Part shown: piece by piece, positions 1 through 6,516 of the stretch
Layout: every line of letters begins with the position of its first letter
How positions within the stretch are numbered: position 1 is the stretch's first letter
From: Bacteroidales bacterium
GTDB taxonomy: Bacteria > Bacteroidota > Bacteroidia > Bacteroidales > UBA932
DNA length: 64,000 bases
Direction: 5' to 3'
Assembly: GCA_017471045.1 (NCBI GenBank)
Contig: JAFUWZ010000037.1
Coordinates: forward strand, 37,917 to 101,916
Notes under the pieces: generated by a model
What the model was told of the DNA's origin: nothing
What the model saw: the letters and a program-made list of their open reading frames with translations, nothing else
The model's database searches: none
Made by a program: the position numbers and the translations under genes

Positions 1-245
1 GAGTCGGAGATGTGCAAGACGGAAAAGGGCTTCTCAAGCCCGATTCTGACGATAGCGTAGCTGAGCGACAGGCGCTCGAAGCCGCCCCGTTCCGGGAATA
101 CTTCCGGCCGGTCGGCCGTGAGGTCGGCGTTGAGATTGCTTTCCGTGAGGTTCTGGGGCTTTTCCTGGCCCCAGGAGGGCAGTTGGGACGTGGCGATCAA
201 AGCGCCTGTCCCGGCCATTTTTTTAAGGAATAATCTTCGATCCAT
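1..245 (-). CDS. Tat-exported calcineurin-like phosphoesterase, N-terminal part only
   Basis: The start codon is at 245 and the frame runs off the left edge of the window after about 81 codons. The N-terminus carries a twin-arginine motif (DRRLFLKK, residues 2-9) followed by a hydrophobic stretch, which points to Tat export. The last visible residues, FSVLHISD, match the first metal-binding strand (D-x-H) of calcineurin-like metallophosphoesterases. The gene begins 16 nt after the stop of the glycosylase-like gene upstream on the same strand, so the two are probably co-transcribed. The catalytic core lies outside the window, so the substrate cannot be judged. Confidence 0.7.
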   Translation of the reverse strand, partial: MDRRLFLKKMAGTGALIATSQLPSWGQEKPQNLTESNLNADLTADRPEVFPERGGFERLSLSYAIVRIGLEKPFSVLHISD

Positions 246-261
246 GGTATTTGGGTGGTGT

Positions 262-834
262 TCAATCCGTTGATGAAAACAGTTGTCGGTAGGCATCGGC
301 TTTCTTTTCCAAAGCCAGCGGATAGGCACGGGAGGTCGAAGGCATGCGCCAGAACGTCAGCGCTCGCGAACCGATCTGCAGCGGTACCTGCCTGCCGACG
401 GGCGGCTCGGCGCAGTGGAAATGCTCCACGATAACGTCGGTGGCCTTCTGCCCGGTCGTGACCAGGACGCGGCAGTCCGGGATGCGTGCCAGCAGGGCCG
501 GGAGGTCTGTCTCTTGCACGACTTCCAGGAAGCGGTCGGAGGCGTTGTCTTTCAGCCGCCTGACGGTGCAGGCCGTGTCGTAGAGCGCGAATCCCTGTTC
601 CTCGCAGAAGGCGCGGATCCGCGCCTCGTCGAACCGCTTTTCGCCGTTGACGGCGAAATAGTCCTTGTCCGAATGGAACAGGAGCCCCATCACGCGCCAG
701 AAGTCGTTGAGCCAGTTGGGGTAGAAGAAAGACATGCTCCAGCGTTTGGGCTGGGGCGGGAAACTGCCCAGGAACAGGATCCGTGCCCGTCCCGGGAGGA
801 AAGGCTCGAAAGGGTGCCGCTCGATGTCACTCAT
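262..834 (-). CDS. Uracil-DNA glycosylase superfamily protein (hypoxanthine/uracil glycosylase-like)
   Basis: A 190-residue cytoplasmic protein. Residues 19-50 contain ILFLGSFPP followed by FFYPNWLNDFWRVMG, which resembles the GSFP...Y...N.FW signature of the small DNA-glycosylase branch of the UDG superfamily (TIGR04274-like, acting on deaminated bases). Length fits that family. Its likely role is excision of deaminated bases in base-excision repair, but enzymatic specificity cannot be read from the sequence. A short overlapping leader frame and a TATCTTTG box lie upstream. The partial phosphoesterase gene follows 16 nt downstream. Confidence 0.75.
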   Translation of the reverse strand: MSDIERHPFEPFLPGRARILFLGSFPPQPKRWSMSFFYPNWLNDFWRVMGLLFHSDKDYFAVNGEKRFDEARIRAFCEEQGFALYDTACTVRRLKDNASDRFLEVVQETDLPALLARIPDCRVLVTTGQKATDVIVEHFHCAEPPVGRQVPLQIGSRALTFWRMPSTSRAYPLALEKKADAYRQLFSSTD

Positions 835-889
835 AGGCCGCCAATGTCCGGGTGACCCGCATTCCCGGGGCGCACAGGTATTTTTTCAT
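827..889 (-). CDS. Possible 20-residue leader peptide upstream of the glycosylase gene
   Basis: An ATG at 889 opens a frame coding for MKKYLCAPGM RVTRTLAAYE that ends with TGA at 829-827. The stop overlaps the glycosylase start (ATG at 834) by 8 nt, an arrangement that would allow translational coupling. The ATG lies only 5 nt after a TATCTTTG promoter box, so the transcript would begin almost at the start codon. No homology is recognised. It could be a real leader peptide or chance; there is no experimental or conservation evidence here. Confidence 0.35.
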   Translation of the reverse strand: MKKYLCAPGMRVTRTLAAYE

Positions 890-894
890 GGAAA

Positions 895-926
895 CAAAGA
901 TAAGACTTTTTCGTGGGGGTGGCAAT
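895..926 (-). promoter_or_regulatory. Promoter of the glycosylase-phosphoesterase operon
   Basis: Reading the minus strand, TATCTTTG (902-895) matches the Bacteroidota -7 consensus TAnnTTTG. ATTG at 926-923 lies 20 nt upstream in the place of the -33 TTTG. It drives leftward transcription toward the leader frame and the glycosylase gene. Confidence 0.55.
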
Positions 927-946
927 GATTCTTCATCGGACATGTT

Positions 947-954
947 TATCTTTG
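947..954 (+). promoter_or_regulatory. -7 promoter box upstream of the small membrane protein gene
   Basis: TATCTTTG matches TAnnTTTG exactly and lies 13 nt before the GTG at 968. No good TTTG is seen at the -33 position. It is divergent from the promoter at 895-926. Confidence 0.45.
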
Positions 955-967
955 TGAAGATTAGTGG

Positions 968-1438
968 GTGCTCGATACGAAAAAGATCCTCAAACTTGCC
1001 GTAGCCGTAGTGCTGCTTCTCCTGGTCGTTAAATTGTGCTCAGACGGTCTCGGAAGCGTTATTTCCCTGCCCGGAGGTCTGGGGAAAGAGAGTACCGGCG
1101 AGTCCGGAGGCTGGCTCAGGCCGAAAACGCAGACCGATGATCCGGTGATAGATGCTGACGATATAGATGCCATGTCCGCCAAGGATCTGGAAAGAGAACT
1201 GGGTATCGGGAAGAACCGCAGTACGTCCCCGTCCGTCATCGCTCCCTCTACGACCACCTCGTCCACGGCTCCCCTCTCTTTTAAGGGGATTCCCCTGTCG
1301 GGGACCCTTTCGGCTTTCGGGTCGGGACTGGTCAAGGCCGGGTTCAAGAATGCGGGGAACGGCAGCTATACCGATAAAGTCATCAGACGAAAAAAGCAGG
1401 CTTCAGCTTGCTTTTTTCGTCTGGATGACTGGACTTGA
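968..1438 (+). CDS. Hypothetical small protein with one N-terminal membrane segment
   Basis: A 156-residue frame that begins with GTG; an in-frame TAG just upstream excludes an earlier start. Residues 7-22 (LKLAVAVVLLLLVVKL) form a membrane anchor or uncleaved signal; the rest is polar, with an acidic patch DADDIDAMSAKDLE (about 60-73) and a Ser/Thr-rich stretch. The last 18 or so codons run through the hairpin terminator of the opposing tRNA-Pro gene and into the tRNA itself, which is unusual for a real gene. No family is recognised. The promoter box upstream and the coherent N-terminus argue that it is expressed. Confidence 0.45.
   Translation: MLDTKKILKLAVAVVLLLLVVKLCSDGLGSVISLPGGLGKESTGESGGWLRPKTQTDDPVIDADDIDAMSAKDLERELGIGKNRSTSPSVIAPSTTTSSTAPLSFKGIPLSGTLSAFGSGLVKAGFKNAGNGSYTDKVIRRKKQASACFFRLDDWT
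1385..1422 (-). terminator. Terminator hairpin after tRNA-Pro (bidirectional form)
   Basis: AGACGAAAAAAGC (1385-1397) pairs perfectly with 1410-1422, and the stem extends inward to a 4-nt loop at 1402-1405 with one G-U pair. The A-run and T-run flank the stem on both sides, so it can stop transcription in either direction. It directly follows the tRNA 3' end. Confidence 0.75.
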
Positions 1439-1492
1439 ACCAGCGACCTCCTGGTCCCTAACCAGGTGCGCTACCAACTGCGCTACATCCAG
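1420..1492 (-). tRNA. tRNA-Pro, anticodon AGG as read
   Basis: A 73-nt cloverleaf read on the minus strand. The acceptor stem is CTGGATG/CATCCAG (7 perfect pairs) with discriminator A, the D stem GCGC/GCGC, the anticodon stem CCTGG/CCAGG and the T stem GCTGG/CCAGT with loop TTCAAGT. The anticodon loop TTAGGGA gives AGG, reading CCU. C1-G72, A73, G35-G36 and G37 are the usual bacterial tRNA-Pro identity features. CCA is not encoded. A34 is unusual for a bacterial tRNA-Pro. Confidence 0.85.
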
Positions 1493-1502
1493 AATTGGGA
1501 TG

Positions 1503-1533
1503 CAAAGATACAACTTTTTCGGGCCAAACCAAA
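1503..1533 (-). promoter_or_regulatory. Promoter of tRNA-Pro
   Basis: On the minus strand TTTG (1533-1530), a 19-nt spacer and TATCTTTG (1510-1503) form a textbook Bacteroidota promoter. The -7 box ends 10 nt before the tRNA 5' end at 1492. Confidence 0.8.
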
Positions 1534-1554
1534 TTCTTTTGCAAGAAATTGAGT

Positions 1555-1562
1555 TATCTTCG
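1555..1562 (+). promoter_or_regulatory. -7 box next to the start of the YiiX-like gene
   Basis: TATCTTCG, a one-base variant of TAnnTTTG, ends 4 nt before the ATG at 1567. If active it would give an essentially leaderless mRNA. Confidence 0.4.
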
Positions 1563-1566
1563 CGGT

Positions 1567-2235
1567 ATGAAGCGAATGATTCTCTTTTATGCGCTCTGTG
1601 CGTGTCTGGTGCTGTCCTGCGCCCGGCGACCCGGGGACGGTACCTTACAGACCGGGGACTTGATCTTTGTCGGTATTCCGACCGATTACAGCCTGGATGA
1701 AACATCGATGGACGCGGCCATCACGGCGGCGACCGGCGCGGCGGACAGCCTGAACCTGATCCATGTGGCCATCGCCGAGATTGATGCCGAGGGGAAGGCT
1801 TGGATCATCGATGCGACGATCCGGCACGGGGTGGACCGGCATCCGCTGGACACCTTCCTCGCGGACTTTACACTGAAGGACGGCTCCTATCCGGTCTTCG
1901 AGATCAAGCGGATCCGTGACGCCCGTCTGGCGGAAGCGGCCGTGGCACGCGCGCGGCAATTCGTGGGCCTGCCTTACGACGTGCATTTCCTGCCGGACAA
2001 CGGGGCGCTGTATTGCACCGAATTGGTGCAGGCGGCATACCTGGACGGGGACGGTTCCGGGATTTTCCCCTCGGCCCCGATGAATTTCAAGGGCGCCGAC
2101 GGCGAATTCCCCCTCTACTGGACGCAGCTTTTCGGCCTCCTGGGCGAGCCCATCCCGCAGGATATCCCCGGCACCAATCCCCAGGCAATGGCCCGCGACC
2201 CGCATCTCCGTCCGGTCGATGTCTCCCTGCCGTAG
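1567..2235 (+). CDS. YiiX/YebB-like (permuted papain-fold) cysteine hydrolase lipoprotein
   Basis: A 222-residue protein. The ATG at 1567 was chosen over an upstream frame extension because it gives a clean lipoprotein signal, MKRMILFYALCACLVLSC, with lipobox LVLSC (Cys18). After the signal, GDLIFVG opens the domain, IHVAIAE supplies the expected His, and ALYCTELVQAAY supplies the expected Cys of the YiiX/YebB (PF05708, NlpC/P60-related) permuted hydrolases. Such proteins are thought to act on peptide or lipid amide/ester bonds in the envelope. The substrate is unknown. It stands alone between the tRNA and the GH92 remnant. Confidence 0.7.
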   Translation: MKRMILFYALCACLVLSCARRPGDGTLQTGDLIFVGIPTDYSLDETSMDAAITAATGAADSLNLIHVAIAEIDAEGKAWIIDATIRHGVDRHPLDTFLADFTLKDGSYPVFEIKRIRDARLAEAAVARARQFVGLPYDVHFLPDNGALYCTELVQAAYLDGDGSGIFPSAPMNFKGADGEFPLYWTQLFGLLGEPIPQDIPGTNPQAMARDPHLRPVDVSLP

Positions 2236-2318
2236 GTTTTAAACCGAATCGGGCTGCTACCCCTGTTCCCTTCGTCCCGAATAGATGGACGGAGGGAGCG
2301 AAAATGGGGGTTTAATGC

Positions 2319-2349
2319 TCCCTACGTCCGCGCTAAAGGGACGTAGGGA
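2319..2349. repeat. 10-bp inverted repeat
   Basis: TCCCTACGTC (2319-2328) and GACGTAGGGA (2340-2349) are exact reverse complements around an 11-nt spacer. It lies just beyond the 3' end of the GH92 remnant and could have been its terminator, although no T-run follows. The rest of 2236-2370 shows no gene. Confidence 0.55.
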
Positions 2350-2370
2350 ACGCCTGGCGCGAGGGTGAAG

Positions 2371-3014
2371 TCAGTGCAACTTCGGCTCCGGCCCCATCGT
2401 AAAGACCATCGAGCCGCCGGCGAGGATGTCGGACAGCGCCAGGGTGGTGCCGATGAAGAGCCACCTGCTCCAGGCACCAGTCGTCGTATGCGTATTCGAG
2501 CGTCTTGGATACGCTGCTGGGCTCGATCCCGGTCGGGATGAAACCGTTCTGCTTGTAGAAGCCGACGCCGCGGTCCGGATCCTCGGCGATGGATTTCATC
2601 GCGTCCCAGGCCAGCTCGTAGTCGAAGCCGCCCAAATCCTGCAGGATGGCGTCCGCAATCACCGGCACGGCGCGGTAGGTATCCCAAAGCGAGTAGTTGG
2701 TGTAGTAGTCGCCTTCGGTGCTGTGGTGTACCTGCTTGTCCCAGCCGCGGTATCCGCCGTCCATATCCGTGATCAGGTTTGGCACGACCATCGTGTGGTA
2801 GAGGGCTGTGTAGAAGATCTGTGCCTCCTGCTCAGAACCGAACTTCGCCTGGATGGGGGAGAGGGCCTCCTCCCATTTCAGTGCCGCTGCACGCACGACT
2901 TCGCCGAACTTCTTGCCGCCGAGCTCGGCATGGAGGTTTTCGCGGATCGCGTCGGCAGCCCGGGGCCATCACCAGACCTGCGGCGAGCAAGAGAAGGAGA
3001 GCGAAGCGTTTCAT
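2371..3014 (-). pseudogene. GH92 alpha-mannosidase pseudogene with large deletions and frameshifts
   Basis: An ATG at 3014 starts a signal peptide (MKRFALLLLLAAGLVMAPG). About 20 codons later, near 2958, the frame changes and the sequence resumes inside a GH92 catalytic domain: FYTALYHTMVVPN, DMDGGYRGWD, YTNYSLWDTYRAVPVI and SVSKTLEYAYDDWC all resemble GH92 conserved blocks. After that (about 2450) a third frame encodes a C-terminal remnant, DILAGGSMVFTMGPEP, and stops at TGA 2373-2371. An intact GH92 enzyme is about 700-800 residues; roughly 215 codons remain. The N-terminal beta-sandwich and much of the barrel are gone. It is clearly non-functional as mannosidase. Confidence 0.8.
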
Positions 3015-3056
3015 AAAAAGAATCTGCGTATCAAGCCTTGTAAAGATACGCAGATT
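3015..3056 (-). terminator. Terminator of the tricorn-SusCD-phosphoesterase operon
   Basis: AATCTGCGTATC (3021-3032) and GATACGCAGATT (3045-3056) form a perfect 12-bp stem with a 12-nt loop; on the minus strand it is followed by CTTTTT. It begins 5 nt after the phosphoesterase stop. The loop region also contains TATCTTTA, which resembles a -7 box and could once have driven the GH92 gene. Confidence 0.8.
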
Positions 3057-3061
3057 CACAG

Positions 3062-4192
3062 TTATCTGCAATGCACCCGGGTGCGGAATGCCATCCGCGG
3101 ATCCCGGTATCGGACCGTAACGGGCGTGCCGGGCTCGGGGGCGAGGGGAGTCCCTTCGGGCACGACCCATACGTGCGGCGAGCCGAGCCGGCGCAGCGGG
3201 ATGAACTCCTCGCGGTGCGCACGGCGGTATTCGCGTGTCATCGCGCGGTTATATTCGATCCGCTCGAGGACTTCCGGCGCCGTGGTGGAGACCCGCTCCA
3301 GCGTCACGTTCCGGCCCTGCACCCGGATCCGGACCGAGCCGTCCAGGCTGCCGCCGAAAACGTTGACGGCCAGGCGCCCGTCGGCGATGGTCCCGACCGA
3401 AGCGACGGCATCCGAGGCGACAGCCTTGTAGGTGAGGCGGTGGCCGGAACGGGTGAAGTCGCAGACGAAGTAACCCCGCGGCGAGCCGCAGTTCATCAGC
3501 GCATCCGGGACGCCGTCCGTATCGGGGAAGCCGCGCCACCAGCTGCCGCAGGCCGCTCCGGTGACGAGGCTCTCGACAGGCCGTCCGCCGAGGATCAGTG
3601 TGTCGCGCCGCACCTGGTGGGTGTGTCCGCTGACCAGCAGCAGCCGTTGCTTGCCGGCAAAAAGCTGCTCCAGCGTGTCCCGTGCCTGCATTTCCGCCAG
3701 GGGAATGTGGCAGGCGAAGACGATCGGCTCCGTCTCGCCCGAGGAGGCCATCACACCGGTGAGCCAGCGCTTCTGCTCTTCGGAGAATCCGGCCTCATAG
3801 TCCGCCTGCCTGCGGGTTCGGACATCGTTCATCAGGATGAAGCGGATGCCCTTGCAGACGAAGGTCGTGTCGATGTACCCGATCTCGCGCTGCCAGGTGC
3901 TCAGGTCCCGGGCACGTCCCAGCTCCTTGGGATAGCGGTCGCGGTCATGGTTGCCGGGGACGGCCAGCCAGGGGCAGGGAAGCGAATCGAGGCTTGCCAC
4001 CGTGGGCGCGATCAGTTCGGTCTTGTCGTTGACCAGGTCCCCGAGCACGATCACGAGGTCAAGGTCCTTCCGCTCGCGCAGTTCCCGGTAGATGGAGCGG
4101 CGGGCGTAGTCAAACTGAGTGGCATTGTCGACTTGGGGATCGCCGACAAATGCCACTCGCAAGACACTGAGCAGGATCAGGATCGCTTTCAA
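3062..4192 (-). CDS. Calcineurin-like metallophosphoesterase with C-terminal extension
   Basis: A 376-residue protein. The dinuclear metal motifs are in order: VAFVGDPQ (residues 13-20), VLGDLVND (about 49-56), PGNHDRDR (about 79-86), ACHIP (about 160) and SGHTHQ (about 188-193). Residues after about 230 form a beta-rich extension like the C-terminal domain of exported calcineurin phosphoesterases. The only start available is TTG at 4192, one codon after the TAG of the upstream lipoprotein gene and in the same frame. The N-terminus is hydrophobic (ILILLSVL) but runs straight into the first catalytic strand, so it is a poor signal peptide. It is the last gene of a SusCD operon; the substrate may be a phosphomonoester or phosphodiester released from an imported ligand. 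Confidence 0.8.
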   Translation of the reverse strand: MKAILILLSVLRVAFVGDPQVDNATQFDYARRSIYRELRERKDLDLVIVLGDLVNDKTELIAPTVASLDSLPCPWLAVPGNHDRDRYPKELGRARDLSTWQREIGYIDTTFVCKGIRFILMNDVRTRRQADYEAGFSEEQKRWLTGVMASSGETEPIVFACHIPLAEMQARDTLEQLFAGKQRLLLVSGHTHQVRRDTLILGGRPVESLVTGAACGSWWRGFPDTDGVPDALMNCGSPRGYFVCDFTRSGHRLTYKAVASDAVASVGTIADGRLAVNVFGGSLDGSVRIRVQGRNVTLERVSTTAPEVLERIEYNRAMTREYRRAHREEFIPLRRLGSPHVWVVPEGTPLAPEPGTPVTVRYRDPRMAFRTRVHCR

Positions 4193-4195
4193 GGC

Positions 4196-6019
4196 CTACT
4201 CGGGAAGAACGTCCGCTTCGAGACCGACGCGGTAGAGCTCGATGCCGTCGGCGGACTGGTAAGCGATGTATCCGTTGCCGTCCTTGTCGAATTCGACAAA
4301 GAAACCGGAAGTGCCGACCTGCAGCGAATCAACGGCAAAACTGCTCCACTGGAGATTGTCGTCCAGATAGGCAAAGACCGTATTGCCTTCTGCAGAATCG
4401 TAGGCAGCCACGACCAGGCCGTCGACCGGGTTGACGGAAAAACCGAAATCCTGGCTGATACCGCCGCTGGAGCTGATGGAAACCGGCAGGCCGGTGCCAT
4501 AGGCCTTGAGCGTCTTATTGCTCTGGTCTACAGTGAAAATCTGCATCGTACCGTCACCGGCGCGAACCGCTGCGAGCACATATAGTACACCGTCCGGGCC
4601 TTGCTTCATCTGGAGATTGCCAGGAAGGCCTTGCGGGGCACCGTCGGGCAGATAGTTGTCTACGATCGTGGTCAGGGAGCCGTCGGCATTGACTTCGTGG
4701 ACATAGTAACCGAATTCGTTGAGCGAAGACGCGATGAATACCTTGCTGTCATTGACGACTGCGGAAGAGGTATAATACATCCCGGAGGTGGCCGTCGTTC
4801 CGCTGCCATAGGCCGGGATCACGCCGCTGATGGTGCTGGATGCCCAGGTTTCGCCGCCCCAGGTGGAGAGATTCATGGTCCGGTAAGAATCGGTACTCTT
4901 GGTGTTCCCGTTCCAGAATAAGGAGAGTTTTCCATTCGCCGGATGCACATAGAACGGGTAGAAGTAAGTGGTGTTGTTGTTTTGGGGAGTAAAGCCGGTG
5001 GTACCGACCACGACCCATTCAGAATCGAGTTTCTTGACGGTCGGTTTGCTGGCTACCTCACCGCCGAGGTATTTGGCGTACAGCGTGCCGTCCTTGGCGA
5101 AAGCGACCTGCGGCTTGCTGGCGGAGCGGGCGGAAGCATCTGCCACACCGGTCGGGCCGACCCGGGCGAAGGCGCTGCCGTTCCACTTGGCGACGGAGAC
5201 GCCGTTGTTTTTCTCTTCGCCGACCTTCCTGGTGTAAGCAAAGTAAGGCAGGTTGTCCGTCGGGTTGAGGGTCATCGTGAAGTCCGCGATCGTGCCTTCC
5301 GTGTAGGTGCCGAGTTTGCCGATGACATATTCGAGGATCTTGCCGACCTTGACGACATAGGTCACGCTCGTGCCTGCGACCTCGTCCGTGACGACGATGT
5401 CGATCGGGAAGGTGGTGTCCACATTGAGGGACGCGCCGCTCTCGACAGGCGTGTTGTTGACCTTGATGACATCATTGAAGCCGGCTTCAACCGTGATCTT
5501 GAGTTCCTTCTGGAAGGCGGTGCCGGGGACGCGGACGATCATCTCGGGCGCAATGGCCTCGGGCACGACGTCCTCGTCCAGCAGGTCGTTGTCGGCGGCC
5601 TTGAAGGAGACGGCAGTCAGCTCCGCGGTCTCGTCGTTGGCCTTGACCACGACGGTATAGGTGGCGTTCAGGGCGGATACCTCGTCGCTCAGCTGGATCT
5701 GGGTCCCGTCGGTGAGGGTGACGGAGGTCTCTCCGCTGGTGACGGTCTTGCCGCCGATCGTGACGACGTCATAGTCGGAGACCGTAAAGCTCGGGATGAA
5801 AGCCGTGGACGTGACCGCGGTCGGGATGACCAGGGTGACGGTCTTGGCGGAAGCGTCGATCGTGCCGGTGATATCGGCCGGGAGGGCGCTGTTCAGGCTG
5901 GAAGTGAGCGCAAACGACAGCAGTTCACACTTTCCGTCGGGGGTCTGCTTCGGCTCGCAGGAGACGAGGACCGAAACTGCAGCCAGCAGACAGGCTGCGA
6001 TTGAAATCCATTTTTTCAT
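4196..6019 (-). CDS. Surface lipoprotein with repeated Ig-like (DUF5018-like) domains and a probable beta-propeller
   Basis: A 607-residue lipoprotein: MKKWISIAACLLAAVSVLVSC has lipobox VLVSC (Cys21). Residues about 30-230 contain Ig-like units of the DUF5018 type, recognisable by repeats of the form ...ITVEAGFND..., ...TYVVKVG. Residues about 240-607 have repeating beta motifs (DGVLYVLAAVRA, DGLVVAAYDSAEG, DGNGYIAYQSADG) suggesting a propeller-like ligand-binding fold. Its place right after SusC, SusD and a small lipoprotein fits a SusE/SusF-like surface glycan- or ligand-binding protein. The ligand is unknown. Its TAG stop is followed after one codon by the in-frame TTG of the phosphoesterase. 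Confidence 0.65.
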   Translation of the reverse strand: MKKWISIAACLLAAVSVLVSCEPKQTPDGKCELLSFALTSSLNSALPADITGTIDASAKTVTLVIPTAVTSTAFIPSFTVSDYDVVTIGGKTVTSGETSVTLTDGTQIQLSDEVSALNATYTVVVKANDETAELTAVSFKAADNDLLDEDVVPEAIAPEMIVRVPGTAFQKELKITVEAGFNDVIKVNNTPVESGASLNVDTTFPIDIVVTDEVAGTSVTYVVKVGKILEYVIGKLGTYTEGTIADFTMTLNPTDNLPYFAYTRKVGEEKNNGVSVAKWNGSAFARVGPTGVADASARSASKPQVAFAKDGTLYAKYLGGEVASKPTVKKLDSEWVVVGTTGFTPQNNNTTYFYPFYVHPANGKLSLFWNGNTKSTDSYRTMNLSTWGGETWASSTISGVIPAYGSGTTATSGMYYTSSAVVNDSKVFIASSLNEFGYYVHEVNADGSLTTIVDNYLPDGAPQGLPGNLQMKQGPDGVLYVLAAVRAGDGTMQIFTVDQSNKTLKAYGTGLPVSISSSGGISQDFGFSVNPVDGLVVAAYDSAEGNTVFAYLDDNLQWSSFAVDSLQVGTSGFFVEFDKDGNGYIAYQSADGIELYRVGLEADVLPE

Positions 6020-6030
6020 GATTCGGTTGT

Positions 6031-6516
6031 TTATAGTTGTTTGAATGTGAATTCATTGCGTTTGTGATCCGGCCCAGGCAGGCCCAGGAGCATCTCGGGG
6101 ACGCTGGAGGAAGTGAGCCGGAAGGTGAGGGTATGGTCCTTGGAAGGATCGTAGGAGGAGGATTTGTACCAGATCACCCGGATGGGGAGGGAATAGGTAC
6201 CCGGGGAGAAGGTCAGCGGACTCCGCTGGCTGGACTGGATCTTGAAGTCCACTCCTTCCTGCAGCCCGTCGCCCACGATGATTTCATACGCGATGGTGAC
6301 AGGTTCCGTGAAGTACTCCTTGCTGGCGCTGATGACGATCCGGATGTCGGTCAGCAGGTTGTTCAGGTTGCGGTCGATGTCCATCGAAGACATGCCGTTG
6401 GCGTCTTCGATGCGCACGAAAGGCGTGTCGAAGAAGACCTCCGTGTGCCGCTCGCAGGCGCAGAGCAGGGCCAGGGCGGCGAAAAGGGAAAGGATGCGGC
6501 TATTCATAGTTTTCAT
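6031..6516 (-). CDS. Small SusCD-associated lipoprotein (DUF4843/DUF1735-like)
   Basis: 161 residues from the ATG at 6516, or 158 from ATG 6507. The signal MNSRILSLFAALALLCAC ends in lipobox LLCAC. The body looks like one beta-sandwich of the kind found beside SusD genes (VTIAYEIIVGDG, PLTFSPGTYSLPIRVIWY, LTFRLTSSS). Either start overlaps the end of the SusD gene (stop at 6500), so the genes are translationally coupled. It probably lies on the outer face of the outer membrane and assists ligand capture. No enzymatic motif is seen. Confidence 0.6.
   Translation of the reverse strand: MKTMNSRILSLFAALALLCACERHTEVFFDTPFVRIEDANGMSSMDIDRNLNNLLTDIRIVISASKEYFTEPVTIAYEIIVGDGLQEGVDFKIQSSQRSPLTFSPGTYSLPIRVIWYKSSSYDPSKDHTLTFRLTSSSVPEMLLGLPGPDHKRNEFTFKQL

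Noticed and set aside
961-1347. A 128-codon minus-strand frame opposite the small membrane protein
   Set aside because: No hydrophobic start, no promoter and a Ser/Pro/Arg-rich product; the plus-strand frame has a promoter box and membrane anchor.
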